The position numbers and the translations under genes were made by a program. The notes beneath the pieces were generated by a model. That model was not told the origin of the DNA. It was given only the letters and a program-made list of their open reading frames with translations, and searched no databases. Positions 42,864 through 51,470 of a stretch of DNA of 54,606 nt are shown one piece after another. Location: positions 1 through 54,606 of the forward strand of contig JAFUMV010000057.1 in assembly GCA_017482485.1 (NCBI GenBank), written 5' to 3'. The DNA comes from Lachnospiraceae bacterium. Its GTDB lineage: Bacteria > Bacillota > Clostridia > Lachnospirales > Lachnospiraceae. Positions within the stretch are counted from its first letter, which is position 1. Each line of letters opens with the position of its first letter.

Positions 42864-43967
42864 ATGATGAAAAAATACGCGACAGTAAAATACATTGATT
42901 TTTCCGCATATGAGAGAATCATCGCGATCAGCGACATCCACGGTGATCTGGAGGGCTTTGAAGGCGTGCTTTCAAAATACGAATTTTCAGATCAGGATGC
43001 GCTGGTCATTGTGGGAGACATTCTGGAAAAAGGGGATCAGTCTTTGCCGTTGTTAAAACGGGTGAAACAGCTTTCAGAAAAAGGAAATGTTCATATGGTT
43101 CTGGGAAACAATGATACAGCATTTTCCAATCTGTACTCGGAATATTTTTCGGATGAAGATATCTGCCATTACATGAATTCCGGCAAAAAGACTGTGCTGG
43201 CTGAGATGGCCAAAGAATTAAAGCTGCCGTATGGAACAGCGGATGAAATTCGAAGATTGAAGAGTGCGATAAAAGAAAATTACGGTGAAGAATATGCCTT
43301 TTTAAATGCGTTGCCGCAGATCATTGACTGTGAGCAGGCGACCTTTGTCCACGCGGGCATACAGCCGGGGAAACTGGAGGAGCAGGACTGGTCGTATTGT
43401 CTGACCGCTCCGGCCTTTGCGAGCCAGCCCCATCGGTTTGGAAAGCCTCTGGTCATCGGTCACTGGCCGGCGACCAATTACTGTGATACGATCATTGATG
43501 CCAATGTTTACTATAATGAAGAGACAAATGTCTACAGCATTGACGGCGGCAACAGCATGAAAAGCTGGCGGCAGATCAACTGCCTGATTTTCCGAAAGGA
43601 CGGTACAATCGAAAGCGGTTATTATGAAAATCTGCCCAAGGTCAGAGTAGTGGAAGCGCAGAAAAGCAACGATAATCCGGTTACGCTCACTTTTCCGAAC
43701 ACGCTGATTGAGATTCGGGAAAAGCGCGAAGAGGAAAGCCTTTGCTATGTCCCTCATTTGCATCGGGAGATGATGATAAAAAACAAACGTATCTATTCTT
43801 ATGCCCAAAAGCATTATTGCTGGGACTTTACTACATATCTTTTGCCTGTGGAGGCGGGAGAAATCGTCTCCTATTGTGGAAAAGGTGAGGAAGGAATCCT
43901 GATCAAACGAAATGGGATTGTTGGAAAATATCTGGGAGAATATGTGCTGTTGGATGACAGAGCATAA
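42864..43967 (+). CDS. Calcineurin-like metallophosphoesterase
   Basis: This 367-residue phosphoesterase of the PPP/ApaH-like type has the metal motifs AISDIHGDLEG, IVGDILEKGD, LGNND, VHAGIQPG and IGHWPATNY, all in the usual order, within residues 20-210. The C-terminal ~150 residues are an extra region of unknown role. GAGGAACC precedes the ATG pair; either ATG (42864 or 42867) could be used. It is bounded upstream by a terminator. It could dephosphorylate proteins or nucleotides; the substrate is unknown. Confidence 0.85.
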   Translation: MMKKYATVKYIDFSAYERIIAISDIHGDLEGFEGVLSKYEFSDQDALVIVGDILEKGDQSLPLLKRVKQLSEKGNVHMVLGNNDTAFSNLYSEYFSDEDICHYMNSGKKTVLAEMAKELKLPYGTADEIRRLKSAIKENYGEEYAFLNALPQIIDCEQATFVHAGIQPGKLEEQDWSYCLTAPAFASQPHRFGKPLVIGHWPATNYCDTIIDANVYYNEETNVYSIDGGNSMKSWRQINCLIFRKDGTIESGYYENLPKVRVVEAQKSNDNPVTLTFPNTLIEIREKREEESLCYVPHLHREMMIKNKRIYSYAQKHYCWDFTTYLLPVEAGEIVSYCGKGEEGILIKRNGIVGKYLGEYVLLDDRA

Positions 43968-44086
43968 GAAAAGCATCACTCAACTTCAGGTTGATTTTCC
44001 TCAAATTCGCCTCTATTGCTGCATTCAAGGCAGCATGTTATCATTCAGGTATCAGCTGATAAAACAATAATACTTGAGGTGATGAG

Positions 44087-45130
44087 ATGAGCATAGGCAA
44101 TCAGATAAAAAAATTTCGAATAGAAAAAAAGGCGACGCAGGAGGAACTGGCCGCATATTTAGGCGTTTCCGCACAGGCGGTGTCGAAATGGGAAACAAAT
44201 GCCAGCATGCCTGATATTACGCTGCTCCCGCCCCTGGCGACTTTTTTCGGAGTCGCGATTGATGAATTTTTTGCAATTTCGGAGGAGAAACAGTTTGAAC
44301 GCATCGAGAATATGATTTTCAGAGAACGCAGAATTCCACAGGAAACTTTTCAGCAGGCGGTGCATTTTCTGGAGGAACAGATCGGAAAAGATGCGAATAA
44401 CATCAGAGCATACCAGAATCTGGCGTATCTGTATAATCAAAGAGCTTCCAGCGACCATGTGCTGGCATCAGAATATGCAAAACGGGTGATAGAGCTCGAT
44501 CCTGATCACAAGCCCGGATGGGTCGCTTTTCAGGAGGCGAATCATGCAGTGTGCGGAGATGAGTGGTATGATAATCATTTTGCTGTGATTGAATACTGCA
44601 GAGAGATTTTGAACAAATATCCGGAAAACTATCGGGCGCTCTACACGATTATCGAAAATCTTCTGGCGGATAACCGTTTTGATGATGCGGTTCCGTATAT
44701 TCAAAAAATTGGGGCTGCAGCGCCCTGGTCCCATCAGATGCTCCTTTATTCCGGGGATGTGGCGTATGGACATGGAAATTTAGAAGAGGCAATATGTTTC
44801 TGGAATCGGGCGGTAGAAGCGTATCCGAATCGCTGGCAGGCCTGGTGCGACAGAGCTGACAGAATGAAAAAACTGGGCTATCTTTCTGAAGCGATTGCGG
44901 ACTACGAAAAATGTATGGAAATTCAGGAAAAACCCCGTATGACGGATGGCTTTCACTCACTGGCACAGCTGCATGAGCAGATCGGTGATTATGAAGCTGC
45001 AGTAAAGGACAACGAGCGAATCATACAGATTCTGGCAGAGGATTTTCATATCACAGGCGGTGAAGGCGTGGATTCGGTGAAACGCGAGATTGAGCGGCTG
45101 AAGGAAATCGCCGAAAAAAATCAAAATTAA
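44087..45130 (+). CDS. HTH-XRE regulator with TPR-like repeats
   Basis: This 347-residue regulator has an N-terminal Cro/C1-type helix-turn-helix (residues 3-58: QIKKFRIEKKATQEELAAYLGVSAQAVSKWETN) and a long helical TPR-like C-terminus (for example NNIRAYQNLAYLYNQRASSDHVLASEYAKRV and GNLEEAICFWNRAVEAYPNRWQAW). This layout resembles peptide- or ligand-sensing regulators. TTGAGGTGATG precedes the start. No target operon is evident, though the repeat protein gene downstream is a candidate. Confidence 0.88.
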   Translation: MSIGNQIKKFRIEKKATQEELAAYLGVSAQAVSKWETNASMPDITLLPPLATFFGVAIDEFFAISEEKQFERIENMIFRERRIPQETFQQAVHFLEEQIGKDANNIRAYQNLAYLYNQRASSDHVLASEYAKRVIELDPDHKPGWVAFQEANHAVCGDEWYDNHFAVIEYCREILNKYPENYRALYTIIENLLADNRFDDAVPYIQKIGAAAPWSHQMLLYSGDVAYGHGNLEEAICFWNRAVEAYPNRWQAWCDRADRMKKLGYLSEAIADYEKCMEIQEKPRMTDGFHSLAQLHEQIGDYEAAVKDNERIIQILAEDFHITGGEGVDSVKREIERLKEIAEKNQN

Positions 45131-45246
45131 TATTTCGGAAACATTTGTCAAACATTTCGCAAAAAAATACGGACTATACTCAACTTATCAAATGGCACAG
45201 GAGAGCAGATGCTCTTATAACTGAAATTGAAAAGGAGAGTAAAGAG

Positions 45247-45546
45247 ATGTCAGAATATCGTATGAAAACAGGAAAACTCGGAGAAAAAGTGGTAGATGCA
45301 TATGAAAAGGTTGAAAAGAAGTTCACGGATGCCTTCCTCAATGAAGACGGAACTATGAAGACCGGCGGCATGGCGGAAAAAGCGACCTCCGCATACCAGA
45401 AAATTGAAGACGGTGTGGTAGGTACTTACAAAAAAGTGGAGGATGGCGTGGTAGGCGCTTACAAAAAGGTGGAAGACGCTTTTGTGGATGCTTTCCTTGA
45501 AAAAGCGGAAGGTGAAGACAAAGAAGAGAAAGCAGAGCAGGAATAA
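45247..45546 (+). CDS. Small amphipathic protein with 11-residue repeats
   Basis: This is a 99-residue highly charged, helical protein. Its centre is three or four 11-residue units (AYQKIEDGVVG, TYKKVEDGVVG, AYKKVEDAFVD, preceded by a looser copy near residue 17), encoded by 33-bp DNA repeats. The 11-residue period is that of amphipathic helices lying on a surface, as in LEA-like, synuclein and lipid-droplet proteins. There is no signal peptide. AAGGAGAG precedes the ATG. A membrane-surface or stress role is inferred from the pattern only. Confidence 0.75.
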   Translation: MSEYRMKTGKLGEKVVDAYEKVEKKFTDAFLNEDGTMKTGGMAEKATSAYQKIEDGVVGTYKKVEDGVVGAYKKVEDAFVDAFLEKAEGEDKEEKAEQE

Positions 45547-45654
45547 TTTTCAGAATAAGAAACCATAACAGCAGCCAGAAAAAGGAAAAGTGCATGTCAC
45601 GCATATTATTTTCGGTTTTCAGGGAAAATAAAGAAAAAAGAAAGGATGTGCGTT

Positions 45655-46089
45655 ATGGAATATACAGATACAATCAAACTGCTCAAAGAATGTGATGCCG
45701 GTTCCAAGATGGCGGTATCTTCGATTGATGAGGTGCTGGAGAACGTTCAGGCCACAGAATTAAAAGGCGTGCTTCAGGAAAGCAAAAAGCATCATGAAGA
45801 ACTGGGAAATGAGATACATTCTCTGCTGATCAAACATGATGCAGAGGAAAAGGATCCGGCACCCATGGCAAAGGCGATGTCATGGATGAAAACCAGCATG
45901 AAAATGAATATGGATCCCAGCGATGCCACGGTGGCAGACCTGATTACAGACGGATGCAATATGGGCATCAAGTCCTTAAATAAGTATTTAAATCAGTATA
46001 AAAATGCAGACCATGCATCAAAAGAGGCCTGCAGAAAGCTGATATCCATTGAGGAGCAGCTTTGCAAAAGTATCAAAGAATATTTGTAG
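45655..46089 (+). CDS. Four-helix-bundle protein (ferritin-like/DUF2383-like)
   Basis: This 144-residue all-helical protein has segments such as MAVSSIDEVLENVQATELKGVLQESKKHHEELGNEI and CNMGIKSLNKYLNQYKNADHASKEACRKLISIEEQL. It resembles small bacterial four-helix proteins of the DUF2383/PA2169 kind. AAAGGATG precedes the start at 45655. A terminator follows at 46098. The function is unknown; with the repeat protein upstream it may form a stress-related pair. Confidence 0.65.
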   Translation: MEYTDTIKLLKECDAGSKMAVSSIDEVLENVQATELKGVLQESKKHHEELGNEIHSLLIKHDAEEKDPAPMAKAMSWMKTSMKMNMDPSDATVADLITDGCNMGIKSLNKYLNQYKNADHASKEACRKLISIEEQLCKSIKEYL

Positions 46090-46097
46090 TGAGTGAG

Positions 46098-46147
46098 AAC
46101 CAGCGAGGGTGAGACAGATACCTGGCTGGTTTTTTTGTAATAGTTTA
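46098..46147 (+). terminator. Rho-independent terminator
   Basis: AACCAGC pairs with GCTGGTT across a 30-base interior, and seven Ts follow. Confidence 0.8.
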
Positions 46148-46269
46148 GCCATGCGCCTGAGCCTTTGAAAAAACTGCTTTTATAGCAGGAGGTTATTTCG
46201 TAGAGGCCTGAAAATGTGGTATACTGAAATCAATTATTAGAATGTATGCATTGAAATGGAGTTTTGAAA

Positions 46270-46635
46270 ATGCAATTAGACTCTATTAAAAATTATTGCC
46301 TGAAAAAACATAAGGCCTGTGAAACCCATCCATTCGGCGATATTCCGATCTGCTACAAACTGAACAATAGAATTTTCGCACAGATATATCCCGATCCGGC
46401 GGATTTCAAAGTCACTTTGAAATGCACCGCAGATTATGGCCAGTTTTACCGCATGGTCTATCCCGGAAAGGTGGTGCGCGGTTATCACTGTCCGCCTGTG
46501 CAGCAGCCTTATTGGAACACGATATATCTGGATGATTTTCCGGAAGAAGAATTACTGAACATGATTGATCATGCCTATGATACCGTGCTGAAAAGCTTCA
46601 GCAAAAAAGTGCAGAAGCAGATTCTGGAGGACTGA
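46270..46635 (+). CDS. MmcQ/YjbR family DNA-binding-like protein
   Basis: This 121-residue protein has the MmcQ/YjbR (CyaY-like fold) pattern: GDIPICYKLNNRIFAQIYPD near residue 23, FYRMVYPGKVVRGYHCPPVQQPYWNTIYLD, and a C-terminal helix ending in VQKQILED. Family members were first suggested to bind DNA, but the real role is unclear. GGAG precedes the ATG. Confidence 0.88.
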   Translation: MQLDSIKNYCLKKHKACETHPFGDIPICYKLNNRIFAQIYPDPADFKVTLKCTADYGQFYRMVYPGKVVRGYHCPPVQQPYWNTIYLDDFPEEELLNMIDHAYDTVLKSFSKKVQKQILED

Positions 46636-46667
46636 AATTAGTTTCTGTATAAAAAAGAGAGAAAAAC

Positions 46668-46757
46668 ATGAGAAACTACAGCGTTCAAAACACAGCCGAT
46701 GAAAAAACAGGAAGTTCCATCAAATTATATAATAAAATAAAAGGCCTCAACATATGA
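46668..46757 (+). CDS. Possible 29-residue upstream peptide coupled to methyltransferase
   Basis: A short frame, MRNYSVQNTADEKTG...NKIKGLNI, has an AGAGAG site and ends in ATATGA, so its stop overlaps the next gene's ATG. The arrangement suggests a translationally coupled leader peptide, but no family supports it and chance is possible. Confidence 0.35.
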   Translation: MRNYSVQNTADEKTGSSIKLYNKIKGLNI

Positions 46758-47536
46758 ACAACGTCAACAAAACCCTATACATCCCTCTATACGGCAAGGC
46801 TTATGTCAGCCAAAAGAATATAATATTAAGGGATCCCAAGGCTGAGCTCATCTGGAAAAAAGAAGGATTCCCGTTGAAAGGAAAATCCCGTTCCAAATGG
46901 CTCGCCTATTACATGGGAATGCGGTCTGCAGTTTTTGACAATTGGCTGAAAGAAGAGATGACCAAAGATGCAGAAGCGATAATTCTTCACATCGGATGCG
47001 GCATGGACAGCCGCATAGACCGCGTGGGCACAAAAGGACATCAGTGGTATGATGTGGACTTTCCCGAGGTAATCGCAGAACGGCGAAAATACTATGAGGA
47101 AACGGAATTTTATCACATGACAGAATCCGATGCCAGAGCAAAAGAGTGGATCTGCTGTCTTCCAAAGAAAAGTGCAATTGTTGTTTTAGAAGGTGTGAGC
47201 ATGTATCTGAAACTGCCAGAGCTGCAGCAGCTTCTGGCAGCGATGAATCAGCATTTTTCATCTGTGAAAATCCTGCTGGACTGCTACACGGAACTTTCTG
47301 CCCGCGTATCAAAGTACAAAAATCCGATCAATGATGTGGGTGTGACGATTGTTTACGGTCTTGACGATCCGAAGATTTTGGAAAACGGCACAGGCCTTAC
47401 TTTGGTGAAAGAACACAAGATGACGCCGGAACATTTGATTGACGAGTTGGACGGCGCAGAAAGCTTCATATTCGGACATGTCTTCGGCGGCAAACTGGCG
47501 AAGCGGATGTATCGAATGTTTGAGTTTAAAAGCTAA
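46754..47536 (+). CDS. SAM-dependent methyltransferase (leucine carboxyl methyltransferase family)
   Basis: This 260-residue methyltransferase has the LCM-family motif ILHIGCGMDSRIDRVG (SAM site, about residue 77), WYDVDFPEVIAERRK, and VVLEGVSMYLKLPELQQLL. Bacterial members methylate small molecules, often polyketide- or O-antigen-related. AAAAGG precedes the ATG. The YdcF-like gene starts 31 bases after the stop. Confidence 0.85.
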   Translation: MNNVNKTLYIPLYGKAYVSQKNIILRDPKAELIWKKEGFPLKGKSRSKWLAYYMGMRSAVFDNWLKEEMTKDAEAIILHIGCGMDSRIDRVGTKGHQWYDVDFPEVIAERRKYYEETEFYHMTESDARAKEWICCLPKKSAIVVLEGVSMYLKLPELQQLLAAMNQHFSSVKILLDCYTELSARVSKYKNPINDVGVTIVYGLDDPKILENGTGLTLVKEHKMTPEHLIDELDGAESFIFGHVFGGKLAKRMYRMFEFKS

Positions 47537-47566
47537 GAGAACATCAGCATGAAAAGGGGAATAGCC

Positions 47567-48202
47567 ATGAACAAGCGAATCATAAACGAAATTTCTGATT
47601 TTATATTTATGGAGGACAGGCTGGAAAGAGCGGATGCCATCCTGATTCCGGGGGGATCACATCCGGAATTGCCTGAGCTTGCGGCACAGCTGTGGAAAAA
47701 CGGATATGCCGATAACGTGGTTGCCACCGGCGCCTATGCGATCACGCATGGGAAGTTTGACGGCGTCAAAATCAGACAGGAACTGTATGATGGAGACTAT
47801 GAAACGGAATGTGATTTTTACTGTGATGTTCTGAAAAAGAATGGTGTGCCGGAAAATGTTATCATTCGTGAAGATAAATCACAGTTCACCGCTCAGAACG
47901 CCTGGTTTGCCAAAGAGCGGCTGGAGGAGCGGGGGATTTTTCTGAAAAAAGCGATCATCTGCTGCAAGGCGTTTCATTCGAGAAGATGTCTGATGTATTT
48001 TCAGTTTACCTTTCCGGATACGGAGTTTATGATCGCACCGGCGAAAGATACCCATGGAGGAAAAATTCAGAAGGATAACTGGTTTATGTCGGATATCGGT
48101 ATGGAAAAGGTGCTGGGAGAGCTGTCCAGGATCGGAACCCAGTTTGTGCCCGAATTTACGAGGCTGAAGGAGCAATATAGCGACATGAAAGATTTACACT
48201 GA
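47567..48202 (+). CDS. YdcF/DUF218 family protein
   Basis: This 211-residue soluble protein of the ElyC/SanA/YdcF (DUF218) family has ADAILIPGGSHP, VVATGAYAI, and ENVIIREDKSQFTAQNAWFAKE in the expected order, with the FHSRRCLMYF segment. Members may bind nucleotide-like ligands; the function is unclear. AAGGGG precedes the start at 47567. The APH-like gene starts 14 bases downstream. Confidence 0.85.
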   Translation: MNKRIINEISDFIFMEDRLERADAILIPGGSHPELPELAAQLWKNGYADNVVATGAYAITHGKFDGVKIRQELYDGDYETECDFYCDVLKKNGVPENVIIREDKSQFTAQNAWFAKERLEERGIFLKKAIICCKAFHSRRCLMYFQFTFPDTEFMIAPAKDTHGGKIQKDNWFMSDIGMEKVLGELSRIGTQFVPEFTRLKEQYSDMKDLH

Positions 48203-48215
48203 TGGAGAAAAAAGA

Positions 48216-49001
48216 ATGGAATTTCCCGAAAAAATAAAAGTGCTCATAAGTGAAGAGGATTACCACATTGACCAGATCGGAATGTCCAGGGCGACTGTCA
48301 TCATGCTTAGGGATAAAGTTCTGAAAATTCAGGAGGAAAGTAAAGAAGCAGACAATGAATATCAAATGATGAAATGGCTGCAGGACAAAGTGCCTGTCCC
48401 TCAGATTTTATGTCATGAAATTCAAAATGGAAAAAGTTTTTTGCTGATGAGTCGTGCAAAAGGAAAGATGTCCTGTGAGGAAGAACTGATGCAAAACCCG
48501 GACAAACTGGCCGAGGTTTTGGCAGAAGGCCTTAAGATGCTGTGGCAGGTGGATATCAGTGAATGTGATATCCGGTATGATTTGGACAGAAAACTGGAAA
48601 TGGCAAGATATAATGTAGAACATGATTTGGTGGATGTGAACAGCGTGGAGCCGGAAACCTTCGGTCCAAACGGATTTCGCAGTCCGGCCCATCTTCTGGA
48701 ATGGCTCGTTGCAAACCGGCCCGAAGAAGAACCGGTATTGGTTCACGGTGACTATTGTCTTCCGAATATATTCGCAGAAAATGGCAGAGTGAGCGGATTC
48801 ATCGATCTGGGAAAAACAGGAATTGCGGACAAATGGCAGGATATCGCGTTGTGTTATCGCAGCCTGATTCACAATTATGATGGCAGCTATGGCGGTGCAG
48901 TCAGGGAGGGATTCGATGCAGGCATTCTTTTTGAAAAACTGGGAATAGAACCGGATTGGGAAAAAATCCGCTATTATATACTGATGGATGAATTGTTCTG
49001 A
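48216..49001 (+). CDS. APH(3')-like aminoglycoside/small-molecule phosphotransferase
   Basis: This 261-residue kinase-like protein has the APH active site VHGDYCLPNIFAENGRVSG (catalytic Asp) and FIDLGKTGIADKWQDIALCYRSL (metal-binding Asp). It ends in GIEPDWEKIRYYILMDELF, which closely resembles the end of the resistance enzyme APH(3')-IIIa. The N-terminal lobe is shorter and less similar. It has no insertion sequence beside it and shares the base composition of its neighbours, so it may be a resident kinase rather than a recently acquired resistance gene. Activity on kanamycin-type drugs is unproven. Confidence 0.85.
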   Translation: MEFPEKIKVLISEEDYHIDQIGMSRATVIMLRDKVLKIQEESKEADNEYQMMKWLQDKVPVPQILCHEIQNGKSFLLMSRAKGKMSCEEELMQNPDKLAEVLAEGLKMLWQVDISECDIRYDLDRKLEMARYNVEHDLVDVNSVEPETFGPNGFRSPAHLLEWLVANRPEEEPVLVHGDYCLPNIFAENGRVSGFIDLGKTGIADKWQDIALCYRSLIHNYDGSYGGAVREGFDAGILFEKLGIEPDWEKIRYYILMDELF

Positions 49002-49017
49002 TAAAAGATAAAAAAAC

Positions 49018-49048
49018 TTGACCTTCCCCCTTGTGTAAGGTATATATT
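49018..49048 (+). promoter_or_regulatory. MerR-type promoter/operator of ABC transporter
   Basis: TTGACC (49018-49023) and TATATT (49043-49048) are separated by 19 bases, too long for sigma-A alone. An inverted repeat, ACCTT (49021-49025) and AAGGT (49037-49041), fills the gap. A 19-bp spacer over a dyad is the classical signature of promoters activated by MerR-family regulators. No MerR gene is present in the window. Confidence 0.75.
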
Positions 49049-49093
49049 CCGTTCATCAGGAAGCATAAATAACCAGCAAGGAGAAAAGCAATT

Positions 49094-49807
49094 ATGTTAA
49101 AAATCGAACACTACACAAAATCCTACGGAAACAAAAAGGCTGTAGATGATCTTTCCCTGCATATTTTGCCGGGAGAAATTTATGGTTTCATCGGACATAA
49201 CGGAGCAGGAAAAACCACAACCATCAAAGCCTGCTGCGGTATTTTGCAGTTTGACAGCGGAGAAATTTATGTGGATGGCATTTCCATCAGGGAAAATCCG
49301 CTTGCGTGTAAAAAAAGACTTGCCTATATTCCGGATAATCCGGATCTTTATGATTTTATGACCGGAATCCAATACCTGAATTTTGTGGCAGATATATTCG
49401 GTATCGGCGCAGTAGACAGACAAACAAAGATCCATCAATATGCGGACGCCTTTGATTTGACAGCGGATCTGGCGCAGCCGGTCAGCGCCTATTCTCATGG
49501 CATGAAGCAGAAGCTGGCGATCATTTCCGCTCTGATTCATGATCCGAAGCTGATCATTATGGATGAGCCCTTTGTTGGACTGGATCCGAAGGCTTCCTAT
49601 CTGTTAAAGGAAACAATGCGGGATATCTGTAAAGGGGGCGGAGCAATTTTCTTTTCCACTCACGTACTGGATGTTGCAGAAAGACTCTGTGACAAGGTAG
49701 CGATCATCAGGGGCGGAAAGCTCATAAAATCCGGAACGATGGAAGAAGTAAAAGGAGATATGTCTCTGGAATCGGTATTCCTGGAATTGGAGGAACGCCA
49801 TGATTAA
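49094..49807 (+). CDS. ABC transporter ATP-binding protein
   Basis: This 237-residue ATPase of the ABC-2 export type has Walker A GHNGAGKTT, Q-loop IPDNPDLYDFM, signature YSHGMKQKLA (SHGMK rather than SGGQ, as in many ABC-2 ATPases), Walker B LIIMDEPFVGLD, and STHVLDVAE. AAGGAG precedes the ATG. Its end overlaps the permease gene by eight bases. A MerR-type promoter lies upstream, suggesting induction by a small molecule or drug. Confidence 0.93.
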   Translation: MLKIEHYTKSYGNKKAVDDLSLHILPGEIYGFIGHNGAGKTTTIKACCGILQFDSGEIYVDGISIRENPLACKKRLAYIPDNPDLYDFMTGIQYLNFVADIFGIGAVDRQTKIHQYADAFDLTADLAQPVSAYSHGMKQKLAIISALIHDPKLIIMDEPFVGLDPKASYLLKETMRDICKGGGAIFFSTHVLDVAERLCDKVAIIRGGKLIKSGTMEEVKGDMSLESVFLELEERHD

Positions 49808-51401
49808 GACTTTACTCAAAAAACAAATCTATGAGATGTTTGCCTTTTTTTATCAGAGTGGAAAAAGCGGAAAACGCCGGTCAAAGCTCGTGTTAGCAGG
49901 ATATGTGCTGCTGATGACATATCTGGCAGCAGTCATGTTGCTGATGTTTTTTCAGGCAGCAAATGCTTTATGCAGCCCGATGACAGAGGCAGGGCTTACA
50001 TGGCTTTATTTTGCTTTGATGGGGATTATTGCAACAGCACTGGGAGTGGTAGGCAGTATATTTTTTGTACATTCCGGACTATATCAGGCAAAGGACAATG
50101 AACTGCTTTTATCGATGCCCATTATTCCTTCCCAAATTTTGTTTGTCCGCATGGCAGGACTCTATGGAATTGTTTGGGGAACTGAAGCTCTGGTGATGAT
50201 TCCGGCTTTTATTGTTTACTGGATGGAAGGAAACAGGAGGATATCCTGCGTAATTGCGGAAACACTGATTCTCTTTATATTTCCTCTTTTGGCCCTTGCA
50301 ATTTCCTGCATACTGGGATGGCTTATCGGCATGCTTTCTGCGCACATCGGCGTGCGGGGAAAAAGCTTTTTGTCCACTGCGCTGGCATTGATTTTTCTTG
50401 TAGGATTTTATTCTTTTTTTATGAAGGCATACAGCTATTTGCAGCTGATACTTGTCAAGAAAGAAGCGCTGGGCGGCATCATGAAATATGCGTTGTACCC
50501 GCTGTATCAGATGGGGCTTGGGGCAGCGGGCAGTATCCCGGCATTTTTAAGGTTTGTTCTGATTGTGCTGGCATGTTTTGGAACGATTTACCTTCTGATC
50601 GGAAAAAGCTTTGTGAAAATTCTGACTTCCAGACAGGGAAACGCCAAACTTCAATATAAAGAAAAAAAGTTAACTGTCTCAACGAAAAGCGTCACTCTTT
50701 TAAAAAAGGAGTTCCGGCGTTTTACCGGCAGCAGCACATACATGTTAAACTGCGGTCTTGGCACGGTTATGCTTCTTTTCGTAACCGGATTTGTGCTTTT
50801 TAAAGGAGCCTGGCTGAGAGAGCTTGTGATGCAGATATTCGGCAAAGAAAGCGGTATGGGGATGGCATTTTGCTGTCTGATGCTTTGCATCATGGTGACG
50901 ATGAACATGACTACGGCGCCTTCTGTTTCAATGGAAGGAAAAAATCTCTGGATTGTGCAGTCCATGCCGGTTTTGGCCTGGGATGTGTTAAAAGCAAAAT
51001 TGATGCTTCATCTGCTCATCACTGTGATTCCTGCTGTGCCCGCCGCAGTTTGCCTGATGACTGTGCTGGAATCCGGATTAGTCGCCGGCGTGCTGGTGAC
51101 AGGTGTGATATTGCTGTTTATTTTGCTGACTGCATCCATGGGACTTGCCCTCAATCTGAAGTTTCCGAATCTGGACTGGGCAAATGAAACGGTTGCTGTT
51201 AAACAGGGAATTGGCATGGGGCTTGCCATGTTTGGAAGCTGGGCGGTTCTAATGATTCTGAGCGGAATCTACTATGCGGCTGGAAGGTATTTTTCAACGG
51301 AATTATATTTGATATGTGTAATTATAATTTTTGCTGTTGCAGACGCCTGGTTAGTCAGGTGGCTGAAAGGCAGAGGCGCAGAAATTCTGGAAACTCTGTA
51401 G
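49800..51401 (+). CDS. ABC transporter permease (large ABC-2-like exporter)
   Basis: This 533-residue membrane protein has at least ten hydrophobic helices in two halves. The first half contains GSIFFVHSGLYQAKDNELLLSMPI, which is typical of Firmicute ABC-2-like permeases, and the second half has MTTAPSVSMEGKNLWIVQSMP. Its start lies inside the end of the ATPase gene. Together they should form an exporter; the substrate is unknown. Confidence 0.88.
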   Translation: MIKTLLKKQIYEMFAFFYQSGKSGKRRSKLVLAGYVLLMTYLAAVMLLMFFQAANALCSPMTEAGLTWLYFALMGIIATALGVVGSIFFVHSGLYQAKDNELLLSMPIIPSQILFVRMAGLYGIVWGTEALVMIPAFIVYWMEGNRRISCVIAETLILFIFPLLALAISCILGWLIGMLSAHIGVRGKSFLSTALALIFLVGFYSFFMKAYSYLQLILVKKEALGGIMKYALYPLYQMGLGAAGSIPAFLRFVLIVLACFGTIYLLIGKSFVKILTSRQGNAKLQYKEKKLTVSTKSVTLLKKEFRRFTGSSTYMLNCGLGTVMLLFVTGFVLFKGAWLRELVMQIFGKESGMGMAFCCLMLCIMVTMNMTTAPSVSMEGKNLWIVQSMPVLAWDVLKAKLMLHLLITVIPAVPAAVCLMTVLESGLVAGVLVTGVILLFILLTASMGLALNLKFPNLDWANETVAVKQGIGMGLAMFGSWAVLMILSGIYYAAGRYFSTELYLICVIIIFAVADAWLVRWLKGRGAEILETL

Positions 51402-51403
51402 AA

Positions 51404-51442
51404 AAAAACGGTGCAGTTTGCTGTTATGGCTGCACCGTTTTT
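51404..51442. terminator. Bidirectional terminator between permease and SOD genes
   Basis: A 13-bp stem, AAAAACGGTGCAG/CTGCACCGTTTTT, has A-runs and T-runs on both sides. It serves the converging permease (plus) and SOD (minus) genes. Confidence 0.92.
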
Positions 51443-51470
51443 GTGTGCGACAGCGAATGGCTTGTATCTG

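Noticed and set aside
48216-49001. Recently acquired resistance island
   Set aside because: No insertion sequence, integrase or composition change is seen around the APH-like gene.
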